Below, piece by piece: positions 1-10,093 of a stretch of 64,000 nucleotides of DNA (positions within the stretch are counted from its first letter, which is position 1; the number at the start of each line of letters is the position of its first letter). The stretch is from Nymphalis io (lineage: Eukaryota > Arthropoda > Insecta > Lepidoptera > Nymphalidae): contig NC_065889.1 in assembly GCF_905147045.1 (NCBI RefSeq), forward strand, positions 11,723,001-11,787,000, in the 5' to 3' direction. The notes under the pieces are model-generated. The model made no database searches. It was not told the origin of the DNA and worked only from the letters and a program-made list of their open reading frames with translations. The position numbers and the translations under genes were made by a program.

Positions 1-323
1 TAATTAATTTATTCAAAATAAACAACAACAACAGCGCTTATATAGGCATTCCCCTCTCACGATGACCACCACGCGTGCTTGCCACTTTTGGGACCTCCTC
101 CTAGGCGAAAACAAAAGCGATGCATGCGGCCATCTTGCTGGGGGTGTGGTCAAGCGTGTGACGTCGCTGCGAGGACAATAGATGCGCAAGCGACCATATT
201 GCCGAAGGGGCGTATCCATACGTGTGACGACATACATCAGACCACTGCAACATCACCTGATCCATGACGTAGTTGATCAGGTGATGTTTGTGCTGCGTTT
301 AGACGCATTGTGCACTCGCCACA
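1..323 (-). mobile_element. Gypsy LTR, cut by the window edge
   Basis: This is the reverse complement of the 434-bp LTR of the complete Gypsy element at 31026-35956, with a few differences. The LTR 5' end (complement reads TGTGGCGAGTGC) lies at 323, and about 110 bp of its 3' end are off the left edge. It shares the 14-bp hairpin arms, the TATATAAG box and the GC-rich middle of that LTR. It may be a solo LTR or the 5' LTR of a minus-strand element extending left; the window cannot tell. It interrupts the poly-A end of the SINE-A copy that follows directly. Confidence 0.88.
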
Positions 324-607
324 ATGTTATAGGAAGGCAGAAAAAGAAAATTTGCCACCTGATGGTAAGTGGTAACCAACGCCCATAGACATAGGCCAGG
401 TAAGAAATAATAACCATTCCTTACAACGCCAGTGCGCAACCAACTTTGGGAACCGAGATGTTATGTCCATTGTGCCTGTAGTTCCACTGGCTCACTCATC
501 CTACAAACCGGAACGTAACAATACTATGTATTGCTGCTTAGCAGCAGAATATCTGATAATTGGGTGTTACCCACCCAGACGGGCCTGCACAAAGCCCTAC
601 CACCAGG
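324..607 (-). mobile_element. SINE-A copy, interrupted by the LTR
   Basis: Member of the roughly 290-bp interspersed family seen many times in this window. The complement runs from the TGGTGGTAGGGCTTTGTG head at about 607 to the CCACTTACCATCAGGTGGC tail motif at about 360. The poly-A end is broken by the LTR at 1-323, so the LTR arrived later. Confidence 0.75.
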
Positions 608-828
608 TGACAAAACCCTATCACCAGTCTTGTTAGATCATTTACAAAATAATTTAGTAAAATACTATAGCAAAACATGTAGCCAACTAATAATAAAACA
701 GACAAACAACTAAAGCACAATAAACTATATTAATAATTATTTTGTCATTATGCACTTTCATTTTGTGCAAAACCAATGAAAGATTAACAAAGTTCAAATC
801 TCGTGTACATTTCCTAATAAGTGTTTAC

Positions 829-1011
829 CTGTAGATTTGCTATTTTCGCTAGGTCCTCCGCTATACTATTTTCCATTCCATCCCAAGGCGGCGTCCAACT
901 CTCGAATATATTGTATGAAACAGAATCCGCGTTCATTATTTGCAAACACGCGCGACATTCTAAGGGATCGCACTCTGCTTCGGTTTGTATGTCACTCTCT
1001 AAATCAGTCAT
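829..1011 (-). CDS. First coding exon of a ZAD-type zinc-finger protein (partial gene)
   Basis: One open exon of 61 codons runs from ATG at 1011 to a good donor (CAG|gtaaac) at 829, ending in phase 0. It encodes an acidic N-terminus (MTDLESDIQTEAE) followed by ECRACLQIM, with later hydrophobic positions IFESW and LAKIANLQ. A CRxCL motif followed by such a helix is the start of the zinc-finger-associated domain (ZAD), a zinc-binding dimerisation domain at the N-terminus of many insect C2H2 transcription factors. The second CxxC half and the zinc fingers must lie in exons further left, outside the window. The LTR and SINE at 1-607 would sit in its first intron. The ZAD assignment is inferred from half a domain. 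Confidence 0.6.
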
Positions 1012-1650
1012 TGCAGCAAACTGGTTATAAAAAATGCATATTTAATTCATTAATTGTTTTATCGCACTATTTTAAACGTTTATCGAAATAAAAACAGTAA
1101 TGACAAGGACTTTGCGTTATTGACATATTTTGACATATGCATAGACAAATAAGCTTACGAAAAGGATTTATTTTAATAAAATTTATTTTATAAATGACAA
1201 TAGGACAAAGTTTGATATGAAAACTTACAATTTACGACGTTGTTACAAAAGTGTGATGTTTAATTTAATATTCCTGCATCACTCACAACGCTGTATGTTT
1301 CATGTCTAAACAACAATGAAATGTCATTTCGATTTTATATTAAACCTTGAGATATTACTGAACGTAATAAAAATTGAAATAAAAAATATCGAAAACTTTA
1401 ACATAAGATATGTAATGTTTATTTGTCACTTTAATTATTGTGGTTACTTTGAATGTTACTTCGAATTCATTATCCCGACTGCAATGTGTGCGGTATACCG
1501 AATTACCATTAGACATTTGCGTAGCCTATGCTTGACAGTTCTAGAATACTTCGCCTTCCATAATTAACTCTGATAATAAGCGAACACATAAAATTTCACT
1601 ACACCTATTTTTTAAAATAACTAAATATTTGTTTAGTAAAATTTTAATAT
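1012..1650. other. AT-rich spacer, presumed 5' flank of the ZAD gene
   Basis: No coding exon, repeat family or RNA gene is recognised. Short open frames here have no conserved features. It presumably contains the promoter of the minus-strand gene starting at 1011, but no clear core element can be named. Confidence 0.4.
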
Positions 1651-1719
1651 TTTATTGAAAAGGGATATTTACGTTATTAAGACCTACCAGCAGACCACAG
1701 AGTACATAGCCACTTGCAT

Positions 1720-1905
1720 CCGTAGACAAATAAACTAATGAGAAATCGTCATTGGGTAAACCCAATGACGATTTCTCATTTACACAAGAAAGAGAACCAA
1801 AAGTTACGTTATAAAAATGTTTTAGAGATACAGTTACCAAATTTTTATCCCTTATCGTGTTACTCAAGGTCAGCAATTCTAGTTGCAAAAAAACTTTGAC
1901 AGTTA
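1720..1905 (-). repeat. Diverged partial copy of a fold-back MITE-like repeat
   Basis: The complement of this stretch aligns by eye with 3103-3260. Shared blocks are AACTGTCAAAGTTT, TTGCTGACCTTGA, ATAAGGGA, TGTATCTCT and GTTCTCTTTCTTGTGTAA. The two copies lie in opposite orientation on either side of the THAP exons. Only one arm is recognisable here. Confidence 0.55.
1737..1780. repeat. Perfect 20-bp inverted repeat with a 4-nt loop
   Basis: The left arm 1737-1756 (AATGAGAAATCG... to TTGGG) and right arm 1761-1780 are exact reverse complements separated by TAAA. It lies at one end of the MITE-like repeat. No following T-run or gene end suggests a terminator. Confidence 0.85.
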
Positions 1906-2333
1906 GTGTGTTTATTGTGTTTAATGTTCAATTTTTGTTTATTTTTATATTAGAAAACGATTCTAATCCAGTGAGAAGACAGAGCAATAATCCTTATATC
2001 ATATTGAAGACGAATGACGCATTGTTGTATTATTTTATGTAAAATCTAGTCTAAATTATTCAAGTAAATTATTAATAAAGAACAGCTGCTGTCCACATTT
2101 CTATGTTAACCTCTTGACTCGTAATGTATATTATGAATTCAAAAAGAATATCAAATAATGTTGTCATTAGAAGAATACATCGATGACTTTTCTGGCTCTT
2201 GTAATAGTAATAATGACAGACGCTGACTTTGCATTAGCGCTTTCAACAGCTTGTTTATGTAAGGTACACCTAATTCATAAAATTTTGAAATATGTTAAAA
2301 AAAACTAAATATTTTATTTTATTAATTTCTTAC

Positions 2334-2987
2334 CGCATTTGGTACCGCATCAGAATGCAAAACTGTTTTGTTTTTCTTTTTTATTAGCATTTTTTCTGGG
2401 AAATGATTACTACATATTTTAGAATATTTTGTGGGAGTCCAATTTTTTCTTCCAGTTGCTTTGATCCATTTTTTGCGTAGGTCTGGATCGTCTGGAAAAC
2501 TAACGATAAACTTCATGATAAGCTATATTTTTAAGTACTTACAGGTATTTCATTCTATCACGTCAGATGTGTCATTCTTCAATAACAAATAATATTATAT
2601 AATGCTTCGATCACAAATAGGGAGAATAAATTAAAATAATATATTAAAAGACAAAGAAGCATAATAGGCAATTATTGGACTCTGTATTTATTTGTTTATA
2701 TTGTCGTCGAGTCACTTTTTTGTATCGAATATCGGGGTATTTTTTAGCTGACGCTGGCAGCACTTACATGATGAAAAATTATAGGTTATGAATGATAAAA
2801 ACTCGACAAAATCCTTTTATCTTTAGGATTTGAAAACGACATAACCTTCCGCCATGCAATGGCATAAATAATAATCACTGAGCAATTATATTTAGGAATA
2901 AAACCGTCGTACTTACGCGTGAAAAGATACACCGTCAATTTTCTTCTCACCATCGCTTTTACATAAAAAAACACGACAACGCACCAT
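2334..2987 (-). CDS. THAP-domain protein, N-terminal module (two exons, 3' end unresolved)
   Basis: Exon 1 is 2917-2987 (ATG at 2987; 71 nt), exon 2 is 2334-2499 (166 nt); donors are GC|gtaagt and GCG|gtaaga, the acceptor is gttag|T. Joined, they give 79 codons. They contain the THAP zinc-finger pattern: MVRCRVFLCK (first two Cys), SFHAFP, a conserved Trp in KKWIKATG, then ICSNHF (Cys-x2-His) and the closing AVP motif. THAP domains bind DNA and occur in cellular regulators and in P-element-type transposases. No transposase catalytic core is visible. A possible third exon lies near 2155-2255 but its acceptor is weak and it soon stops. It could be a regulator, a domesticated fragment or a P-like relic. 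Fold-back repeats flank it on both sides. Confidence 0.6.
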
Positions 2988-3102
2988 TATATAATCTTGA
3001 ATGAGATATACGGATGATTTTTCGGTCTATTCAACGAATTTGAATCGTTTTGTAAGATAAAAATAATCAAAAATCGAACAATAAACTCAATGAACGCAGC
3101 AA

Positions 3103-3385
3103 CTGTCAAAGTTTGTTTAGCAAGTCGCAACTAGAGTTGCTGACCTTGATAAAACTGGTTACACTATAAGGGACAAAAAATTGATAATTGTATCTCTGTC
3201 TAATACATTTGTATCGTAATTTTCGTTCTCTTTCTTGTGTAAGTGAGAAGGAAATCATCTTTGCGTCCATTAGTTTCTCTGTCTATGAGACCCACAAATG
3301 TTTTAGCCATAGATACAATAATCAAATATTTTGTCTCTTATCGCGTAACCAGTTTTATTAAAGTCGGCTACTCAATTAGCGAAAT
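3103..3385 (+). repeat. Fold-back (MITE-like) element
   Basis: The left part (about 3119-3203) and right part (about 3295-3375) are imperfect reverse complements over some 80 bp: for example ATAAAACTGGTTACACTATA on the left matches the complement of the GCGTAACCAGTTTTATTA block on the right. The centre is unpaired. A second, partial copy lies at 1720-1905 in reverse. It has no coding capacity. Confidence 0.65.
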
Positions 3386-3557
3386 ACATATTATATATTT
3401 CCAATTAAAGCAAAGATTAAAGGTGACAGTGGATGAAAAAGGGCCGCCAGTATACAATAAATTTCCGTTTAATGGGAAAGTAAAATACATATTATAGGCA
3501 TTTGTATGAGTTGTATAGTGATAACAAATCAAGTATAGCGTTTTCGAATACAGTAAT

Positions 3558-3815
3558 TAAAGTCTTCTCTCCCTTTTTTTTGAGGAGAAGGTTTAGAGCT
3601 TATTTCACCACGCTGCTCCAGTGCGGGTTGGTGGAATACACATGTGGCAGAATTTTAGTGAAATTAGACACATACAGGTTTCCTCGCGATGTTTTCCTTC
3701 ACCGTATGGCACGAGATGTAATATAATCACAAATTAAGCACATGTAGATTCAGTGGTGCTTGCCCGGGCTTGAACCTATGATCATCGGTTAAGATTCACG
3801 CGTTCTAGGTACGTT
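3558..3815 (-). mobile_element. SINE-B copy
   Basis: tRNA-derived SINE in reverse. The complement starts near 3812 with the tRNA-like head and runs through GCAAGCACCACTGAA-type and GGAAAACATCGCGAGGAAAC-type body to GAGGAGAAG near 3575. The terminal CCCAGCAGTGGGAC tail is missing here. Confidence 0.75.
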
Positions 3816-3956
3816 ATTCGTCTTTTATTCTAAATAAATATATTTTTTCTTAATTATATGGTTACTTTACAATCCTACTAATCTTACTATTATTTTATCA
3901 TCTATACTAATATTAAAAAGAGATAAAATTTGACTTTTGTATGTGTTTTGTGAACT

Positions 3957-4052
3957 GAGATGGGTTCAAATTCAGGCAAGCACCACTGAATTTTCATAAG
4001 CTTCAATTGTATTTGTATGTATTTCAATTTGTGTATATAATTCATCAATTAT
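3957..4052 (+). mobile_element. SINE-B fragment
   Basis: A short stretch reading GGGTTCAAATTCAGGCAAGC and then CACCACTGAATTTTCAT matches the B-box side of the tRNA-like head and start of the body of SINE-B. The rest is lost or diverged. The following 4053-4415 is AT-rich with nothing recognisable. Confidence 0.6.
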
Positions 4053-4419
4053 AAACACAAATTGAGCATATGGGATGTCATGCTTGATGGTGCAGAAAAT
4101 TCAGCTCTAGACCACTTATGTTTGTAGAATTTTCTCTCTCGTTCCATTGATTAATAGTTCATTTGTATTTAAGTTTCTGATCAGCAAAATGATGCAATTA
4201 ACTATCAATATTAACTTATGTGATGATAAACCACTAAACTCAATGAATTCAAAAAATCTATGAGTTAGTTATGTTATGACAATGTCATCATCACAAATTA
4301 TTTTATAGTAGCTATGACATGTTCTCTGTTCACCAGGAATTTGATTAAGTAAAAGATTTGCTAAAATAACGGAGTTCAATATATCTGAGAGTACGTTTTC
4401 GGAAACATTTCTATACGCA

Positions 4420-4653
4420 TTTTTTTTTTATAGAATAGGAAGGCGGACGAGCATATGGGCCACCTGATGGTAAGTGGTCACCAAACGCCCTTAGACATTG
4501 GCATTGTAAGAAATGTCAACCATCGCTTATAGCCAATGCGCCACCAGCCTTGGGAACTAAGATTTTATGTCCCTTGTGCCTGTAATTATACTGGCTCACT
4601 CACCCTTCAAACCGGAACACAACAATATCAAGTATTGCTGTTTTGCGGTAATC
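4420..4653 (-). mobile_element. SINE-A copy, 5' truncated
   Basis: It begins on the plus strand with a T-run and TATAGAATAGGAAGGCGG (complement of the poly-A end) and breaks off inside the region reading TGCTGTTTTGCGGTA. The 5' head, about 60 bp, is missing, as expected of incomplete reverse transcription. Confidence 0.8.
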
Positions 4654-4695
4654 ATAAATAATATTATTTTTATCTCCTATTAATTACAAATAGCT

Positions 4696-4743
4696 CTTTA
4701 CTTTTGGTTACTTCTTGCTGTTCTCGTAAGTAACCAAAAGTAA

Positions 4744-4745
<2 letters not shown>
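4696..4745. repeat. Perfect 18-bp inverted repeat next to a (TA)n tract
   Basis: Arm CTTTACTTTTGGTTACTT at 4696-4713 is matched exactly by its reverse complement at 4728-4745, with a 14-nt loop. It directly abuts the TA microsatellite and lies about 170 bp from the Tc1-like relic; whether it is a remnant of terminal repeats is unknown. Confidence 0.85.

Positions 4746-4801
<56 letters not shown>
4746..4801. repeat. (TA)n microsatellite
   Basis: An almost pure alternating AT/TA tract of about 56 bp. Confidence 0.95.
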
Positions 4802-4806
<5 letters not shown>

Positions 4807-4899
4807 TTTAAATTTTAACTTCATTAAAGTGTCCATCTTTTTCTTTTATTAACTTCTCACTATATCTAGGCATTCTATTAATTAATTTCTAAAAACAAT

Positions 4900-5262
4900 C
4901 TTCTCTCTAACTCGTTCCATTCGTTCTCTAATAGTTGCCACAAATGTGCGGAGCTTGTTGGAGATCGATTTTTCACCCTTCTGTAAAGTTCATGCCTGAT
5001 AAGTTTAATGGAGAAAGGTCATGCGATTGAGATGGCCATTGCATGATTTTAAAAACTTGTCATCTTTTTCCTTGTTCAAAAAGTTCTAACATAGTTTGTA
5101 CGAATGCTTAGTATCATTGTTCTGTTGAAAATGAATTCAGACCAATGAATCCACTGGATATGGCAGAATCTTTAAGAATTTGACGTTTACTTCATTCTTT
5201 CTCACGTAGAGTACAAATAGAACTCCACTGTTCAAGTGAGATTTGCTTGCGTTTGCCATTTT
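4900..5262 (-). pseudogene. Decayed Tc1/mariner-like transposase relic
   Basis: On the minus strand the left part reads, with stops and frame changes, NNDTKHSYKL, then MQWPSQSHDLSPLNL, then HLWQLLENEWNE-like residues. These are the DDE-region and C-terminal blocks of Tc1-like transposases (family pattern D-x-K-H and WPxQSPDLNPIE). Just upstream, in another frame, GKRKQISLEQW and TLREKE resemble the N-terminal helix-turn-helix. The central catalytic part between them is deleted. Several stops and frameshifts make it non-functional. Flanking 5263-5812 shows nothing else clear. Confidence 0.6.
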
Positions 5263-5812
5263 CAGACGAAAAAGTATAGTTTCACAGAATGTTAATATCA
5301 CAATCTTTGCGTGCCAATGCTCAAGTGCAATTAAATTGGATCCAAAAAAAGTTAAAACTAGCAAAAATAACACCACACCATTGCATAAAAGAAAGCACCG
5401 AACGGATTAAATCACAAAACACTTGTTACGTGATAATCGGGAAATTTGTTAAAACTTGATGAATACGGTACGACACTCTTTTTGTTTTTGTATGAACCGT
5501 TAAATCGTAAAAGGTTGTAAAACTTAAAATTATTAATTATTTTTACCGCATATTGTCGGCGATGTTTTGTTTTGTATGAAAACATATGTGCTTTTTCACA
5601 CTTTTGGGCGGTAGTACATTTAAAAAAAAATTCAGCTAATATGTTGATCCTGATGTAAGGTCCCTATCATTGATTAACTTGACTTCTTCGGCACCAAATG
5701 GCGTCATTTGAAGAGTCGTTTGAATTAGTCATTAAAAAAGGTTTTGAAGATAGACGTAAGCCACAATTTTTTTCAAAACGGGTGTTGTCTATATAATTTA
5801 GGAAATACTTAC

Positions 5813-8122
5813 TTTGCTACTGCTACAGCATCTGCCAGGTTCAGTTTCGAATTTCTGTACTTGAATTTTTTTGCGAATGTTATTCATCCTATCAATATTA
5901 ATATCATTTGATGCAGAGCGATTAGCGCTAGCGTCATAAGAGGCTGATTTTAAAATGTATTTCCTTCGTGCTCTTTTGGAAGCAGTTCGCTCTTTTTGTT
6001 CATTCAAACGCTTAAATCGTTCTGCGCTTGATTCCCTCAGCCGGTTATTTCTGTTAATCAGTCGTTGTTTTTGTAACCTTTTCATATTTTCATCTTCCGT
6101 CTCATTGCGACGTAAAAGTCTTAGTCGCCTTGCTTTAGACGATTCCCGAGAAAGCTGAGCTTTCCTGCGAACCATTCCGCAACTCTGAAAAAAAAATCTA
6201 AAAATAATAAAATACGAGTGCAAACACCTACAGTTTTAAACGTATTGTTTTAAAATAGTTTTTTTTTTATAGAATAGGAAGGTGGACGAGCATATGGGCC
6301 ACCTGATGGTAAGTGGTCACCAAACGCCCTTAGACATTGGCATTGTAAGAAATGTCAACCATCGCTTATAGCCAATGCGCCACCAACCTTGGGATGGTGG
6401 CGCATTAACTATAAGCGATTTATGTCCCTTGTGCCTGTAATTACACTGGCTCACTCACCCTTCAAACCGGAACACAACAATATCAAGTATTGCTGTTTTG
6501 CGGTAGAATATCTAATAATATATAGTAGTAGTGATAGTACCCTAAAATAATCTAATTTAGTTACGGCCTAATGTTTTCGTACTAAAACTAAAAAAAAAAC
6601 AGATCGCTTTAATACGACAGAACCGTATGGGGTGTAGCATTATGTACCCCACCGGCTCAGGCATTACCAAATCGACTCGGTAATGTTCGCCTCTCGTCGT
6701 ACCTAACCTGCTCCCGATCTACCCGGCCACTCCCGCATTGCTTGCATTGATCTCGCTTCGCATACATTCCAACAGTTTGTTGAATAGTTGACTTTTATGG
6801 TCATTGTCCCTGGCTACGCATCGTCGCTTGAAATTATATAGCTTATCTTAATTATAGGGATATATCTTTCCCCAATAAATGGGCTGACTTATGTAAAATT
6901 TTCTAATTGGACTAGTGGTTCCTGATGTTACTACTTTTAAACATAAACGTTATTACATCACTCTTTACTAATTTAAAACGATTGTAAGCCTAAGTACGCT
7001 TTGAGAAAAAATAAATTAAAACACATTGACGTTACGAGGCCTATCAGAAAAATTATTTCTTCAAATACCTAAGTATTTACGCGCGACGACGACTTTATCG
7101 GGTTCTGAATTTACGACACTGCTGTCGCTGTAACTAAGAAATCTTGATAATCTTTTCTATTATATCATTTAATTTTTACTTTTTTTCTTAAAATTAAGGA
7201 ATTGTTAAGGAATTCTCAAATACCACTATTGATTTAGAAATTTCAGTGTTTCAGTATTTTTTTATCATATTGTGATTTGAGTGCGTTCAGTAATTGAGTT
7301 GTTGGGCATTCATGTTGATATATTTTATAATACACTAGCTTTTCGTCCGATTCTTCGCTCGTGTATATTAAGAATTTTTTTTAGAATAATAGCAATTAAA
7401 TTTTAAGGCAATACAAATATTAGAGATATTATTAATTTAACCCTTCAATTCAACATAAAGCTTATGCTAGGAACAGTGACATTAGCGCAATGGGTCAGGT
7501 ACAGCTCGTAAATCGTAGCACTATTGACGCTTATATGGATGTGTATTAGCTATTTATTTTTGCTTTTTGTATTTTTAAAACAGTGGGTAAGTATTTTAAT
7601 ATTTTTTTTGATTGAGATTATATATATTTTTTTTATAATTGGGAAGAATAATAATAATAGCAGTAACAGTAAAAATCAATAGGTTCTATCTTACGATATT
7701 ATCCTCGGATTCTTTTTCTACGGTCATTGTCGTATCTATCTCGTTACGTGCTTGCATTAAAGGTTCGTCAGATGAAGGAACTACGGCGATTGGTATCTAA
7801 AATAATTATCAATACGTTAAAACATTATTTATGTTAGGTATAAAGCTATTAATACGTAACAGACGAGGTTTGTTACCGTGGCCTCTGTATCGACGTTTTC
7901 TATATCTAACGTAACAGAACATGAATGAATGGCAGTGTTCTTGATTTTCCTGAAACATTCCCATGAATTACTTAGTATACCAATTACCGCAAAATAGCAA
8001 AAATTATCATATTACGTATAATTTTATTGAGGAAAGCTGTACCTTGCTTCATTTGCTTTTCTTAAAGCAGATGTATATCTTTTCTTTCTAACACATCTGT
8101 ACACGGTGCCTTTTCGACCCAT
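5813..8122 (-). CDS. Unrecognised arginine-rich protein, four linked exons (3' end not found)
   Basis: Exons on the minus strand are 8043-8122 (ATG at 8122), 7877-7949, 7695-7796 and 5813-6184. All have GT-AG borders and compatible phases, giving 209 codons with no stop; the final donor (AAA|gtaagt at 5813) predicts at least one further exon. The first exon reads MGRKGTVYRCVRKKRYTS. The last exon is strongly basic, with two imperfect copies of a unit like ETEDENMKRLQKQR and ESSAERFKRLNEQK, probably helical or coiled coil. Similar Arg/Glu repeats accompany Helitron-type proteins in insects, so this may be a transposon-derived gene; that is inference. The long third intron holds a SINE and a GC-rich block. 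Exon 4 could instead start its own gene at the internal MVRRKAQ. Confidence 0.45.
6258..6516 (-). mobile_element. SINE-A copy with an internal inverted duplication
   Basis: It starts on the plus strand with a T-run and TATAGAATAGGAAGGTGG and ends near GCGGTAGAATATCTAATAA. About 25 bp of the element (6361-6385) reappear in inverted form at 6395-6419, replacing the usual GGAACTAAGATT stretch. Confidence 0.8.
6361..6419. repeat. Local inverted duplication inside a SINE
   Basis: Left arm 6361-6385 (ATCGCTTATAGCC...) and right arm 6395-6419 are reverse complements with two mismatches (CC versus TT) and a 9-nt spacer. Other SINE-A copies lack the right arm, so it arose in this copy. Confidence 0.8.
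6590..6790. other. GC-richer block of unknown nature
   Basis: A patch starting near ACAGATCGCTTTAATACG and ending near CTTCGCATACATTCC is clearly richer in G+C than its surroundings. It looks like part of another dispersed element or an undetected exon, but no open frame, hairpin or known family supports either. The rest of 6517-7690 is AT-rich with nothing seen. Confidence 0.3.
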
Positions 8123-9565
8123 ACTAGAAAAAAAAACAAGACTGTTACGATACGATATGTGTATTTTTATTCACCGGCTTGTTTTTTAAGGATGCCTGTA
8201 AAAAAAATACCTGTCATACTCACAATTAAGAAAAATCTAACGACATGTCTCAAGTTAAAACGTAACAAGCCGTCTAGACTACACAGCGTGCTAATCAAAC
8301 ATACACGCATACAAATATACATACTTACGACAATGCACTCTAATGGCAATGCCATTGGTCGGTAGGCTCAACCTACCTTCTAGCTTAGTCGGATAATAAA
8401 ACAATCAGACAGCTGCCGTAAAAAATTACAACAATTAAAAAATAAATGAGTCGGTCATCATAAGCTCTATTGTACAAAATAATTGTTCTATATATCAAAA
8501 ACTAGAAAAATACTCACATGATCTACAATAGGTATTCGCACTAGACAGTTCACGTAGTATCGCTAGGCGCTCAAAAAATCAGCATAAGTTCCTCCTCCTT
8601 AAGCGCTCGCGCAGTACTGAAATCTGAATTCGAACGCCCAACGCATCGTATTTGTATTTGCATTTTAGGAGATGTAATTATGTTTTTTTTATTCTTTTAA
8701 TTCGTTTTTATTTTTAAATAATTAAGAAATTTTAATTCTTTGTGAAGTAACGTTAAATTTGGTATAATTCTTTCTTAATAATAATTATTTATTAAGGAGA
8801 AATTCACAACTATTCCGGAGCCTTTTAGTAGTTCTATGCCTTGGAATGTGTTTTTTTTATAGTTAATTCGTATAAATAACAAAATTTTGAAGCCGCTATG
8901 GACTTAATCATTATTCAAACTATATTAATATACTTTTTTCATTCAAATTGGTCAGTACTGTAGTTCAATTTACGAAGTCAAAAATGTGCATTCGCGCATT
9001 TTACATAAAACTTGCTATGGAATTTTGACTTTGTATCAATAGACAAATTAAGAATATTGAGGCCTCTGTGATATATATTAACAACCGTTTTTCATTTTTC
9101 AATAAGTTAAAAATTTCAGTCTTTTAGTTTTTCATAATACGAACACCTAATTTGACCGTTTAGTGAAAAAATGACGGTTGAAATGTAATAGCGTTCTTAA
9201 GAAAGGGAAAAGGCTTCTTATGTTTTGGAATTTATTCGAATATGGCGAACTATTCGAAATGGATCAATATGGTAGTAAATACTTATGTCGTAGGTATAAG
9301 CGCTATTATAAATACGTTTTAACTGCCAACTTATTTAGCGAAATATTTTCAAATACATTTTAGTATAATTATATTATATACTAACGACCATCCCCAACTT
9401 CATCCGTATCATTTATTTTAAAAATACGACAAAAAGTTACAAGCACTACCATAATTTTATCTGAGCTTCTTAGGTCTCTTAGAGTTCTGTCTACGGCTTC
9501 TGTATGTGAGGTCATCGTACATTCGACTCACATTATGAAACAAACCGCTTGAAAAAGTTGTTTAT
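8123..9565. other. AT-rich intergenic region
   Basis: No exon, RNA gene or repeat family is recognised. Small open frames (for example near 9180-9360) have no initiation context, conserved motif or coding bias. The part next to 8122 would be the 5' flank of the arginine-rich gene. Confidence 0.4.
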
Positions 9566-9690
9566 TTTTTTAAATTATAATAGGTAGGCAAACTGTCATT
9601 TGGTCTGTTTGATGGTAAGTGATCACCACCACTCATATAAATTGCCAATATAAAAAATATTAACTATCCCTTACATCACCAATGCACCAC
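9566..9690 (-). mobile_element. SINE-A fragment, diverged
   Basis: TTGATGGTAAGTGATCACC, then CCCTTACATCACCAATGC and ACCACCAACC match the SINE-A tail half in reverse with many substitutions, so it is an old copy. Confidence 0.6.
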
Positions 9691-9803
9691 CAACCAACTA
9701 CGCGCACAGCAGCGCATGCCAAATAATGACTTATAGTAGAAAACACCTTGGGTTACAGTATTGCAATTTTCGTATTTCGTATCTCTAATATTTTTAAAAT
9801 ACT

Positions 9804-10093
9804 GGTGGTAGGGCTTTGTGCAAGCTCGTCTGGGTACCACCCACTCATCAGATATTCTACCGCAAAACAGCAATACTTGATATTGTTGTGTTCCGGTTTG
9901 AAGGGTGAGTGAGCCAGTGTAATTACAGGCACAAGGGACATAAAATCTTAGTTCCCAAGGTTGGTGGCGCATTGGCTATAAGCGATAGTTGACATTTCTC
10001 ACAATGCCAATGTCTAAGGGCGTTTGGTGACCACTTACCATCAGGTGGCCCATATGCTCGTCCACCTTCCTATTCTATAAAAAAAAAAAAATA
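9804..10093 (+). mobile_element. SINE-A, essentially full length
   Basis: It runs from ACTGGTGGTAGGGCTTTGTG to TTCCTATTCTATAAA followed by a run of 12 A. The A-run at this end fixes the orientation of the family. The body includes ACCACTTACCATCAGGTGGC, which it shares with the 3' end of the LINE at 45872-47953. Confidence 0.88.

Noticed and set aside
2150..2270. Third exon of the THAP gene
   Set aside because: An open frame exists but the acceptor lacks a pyrimidine tract and the frame soon ends; left out of the gene model.
5698..5752. Possible plus-strand first exon (MASFEESFELVIKKGFED, then gtaagc)
   Set aside because: Only 18 codons, with no partner exon or family match found.
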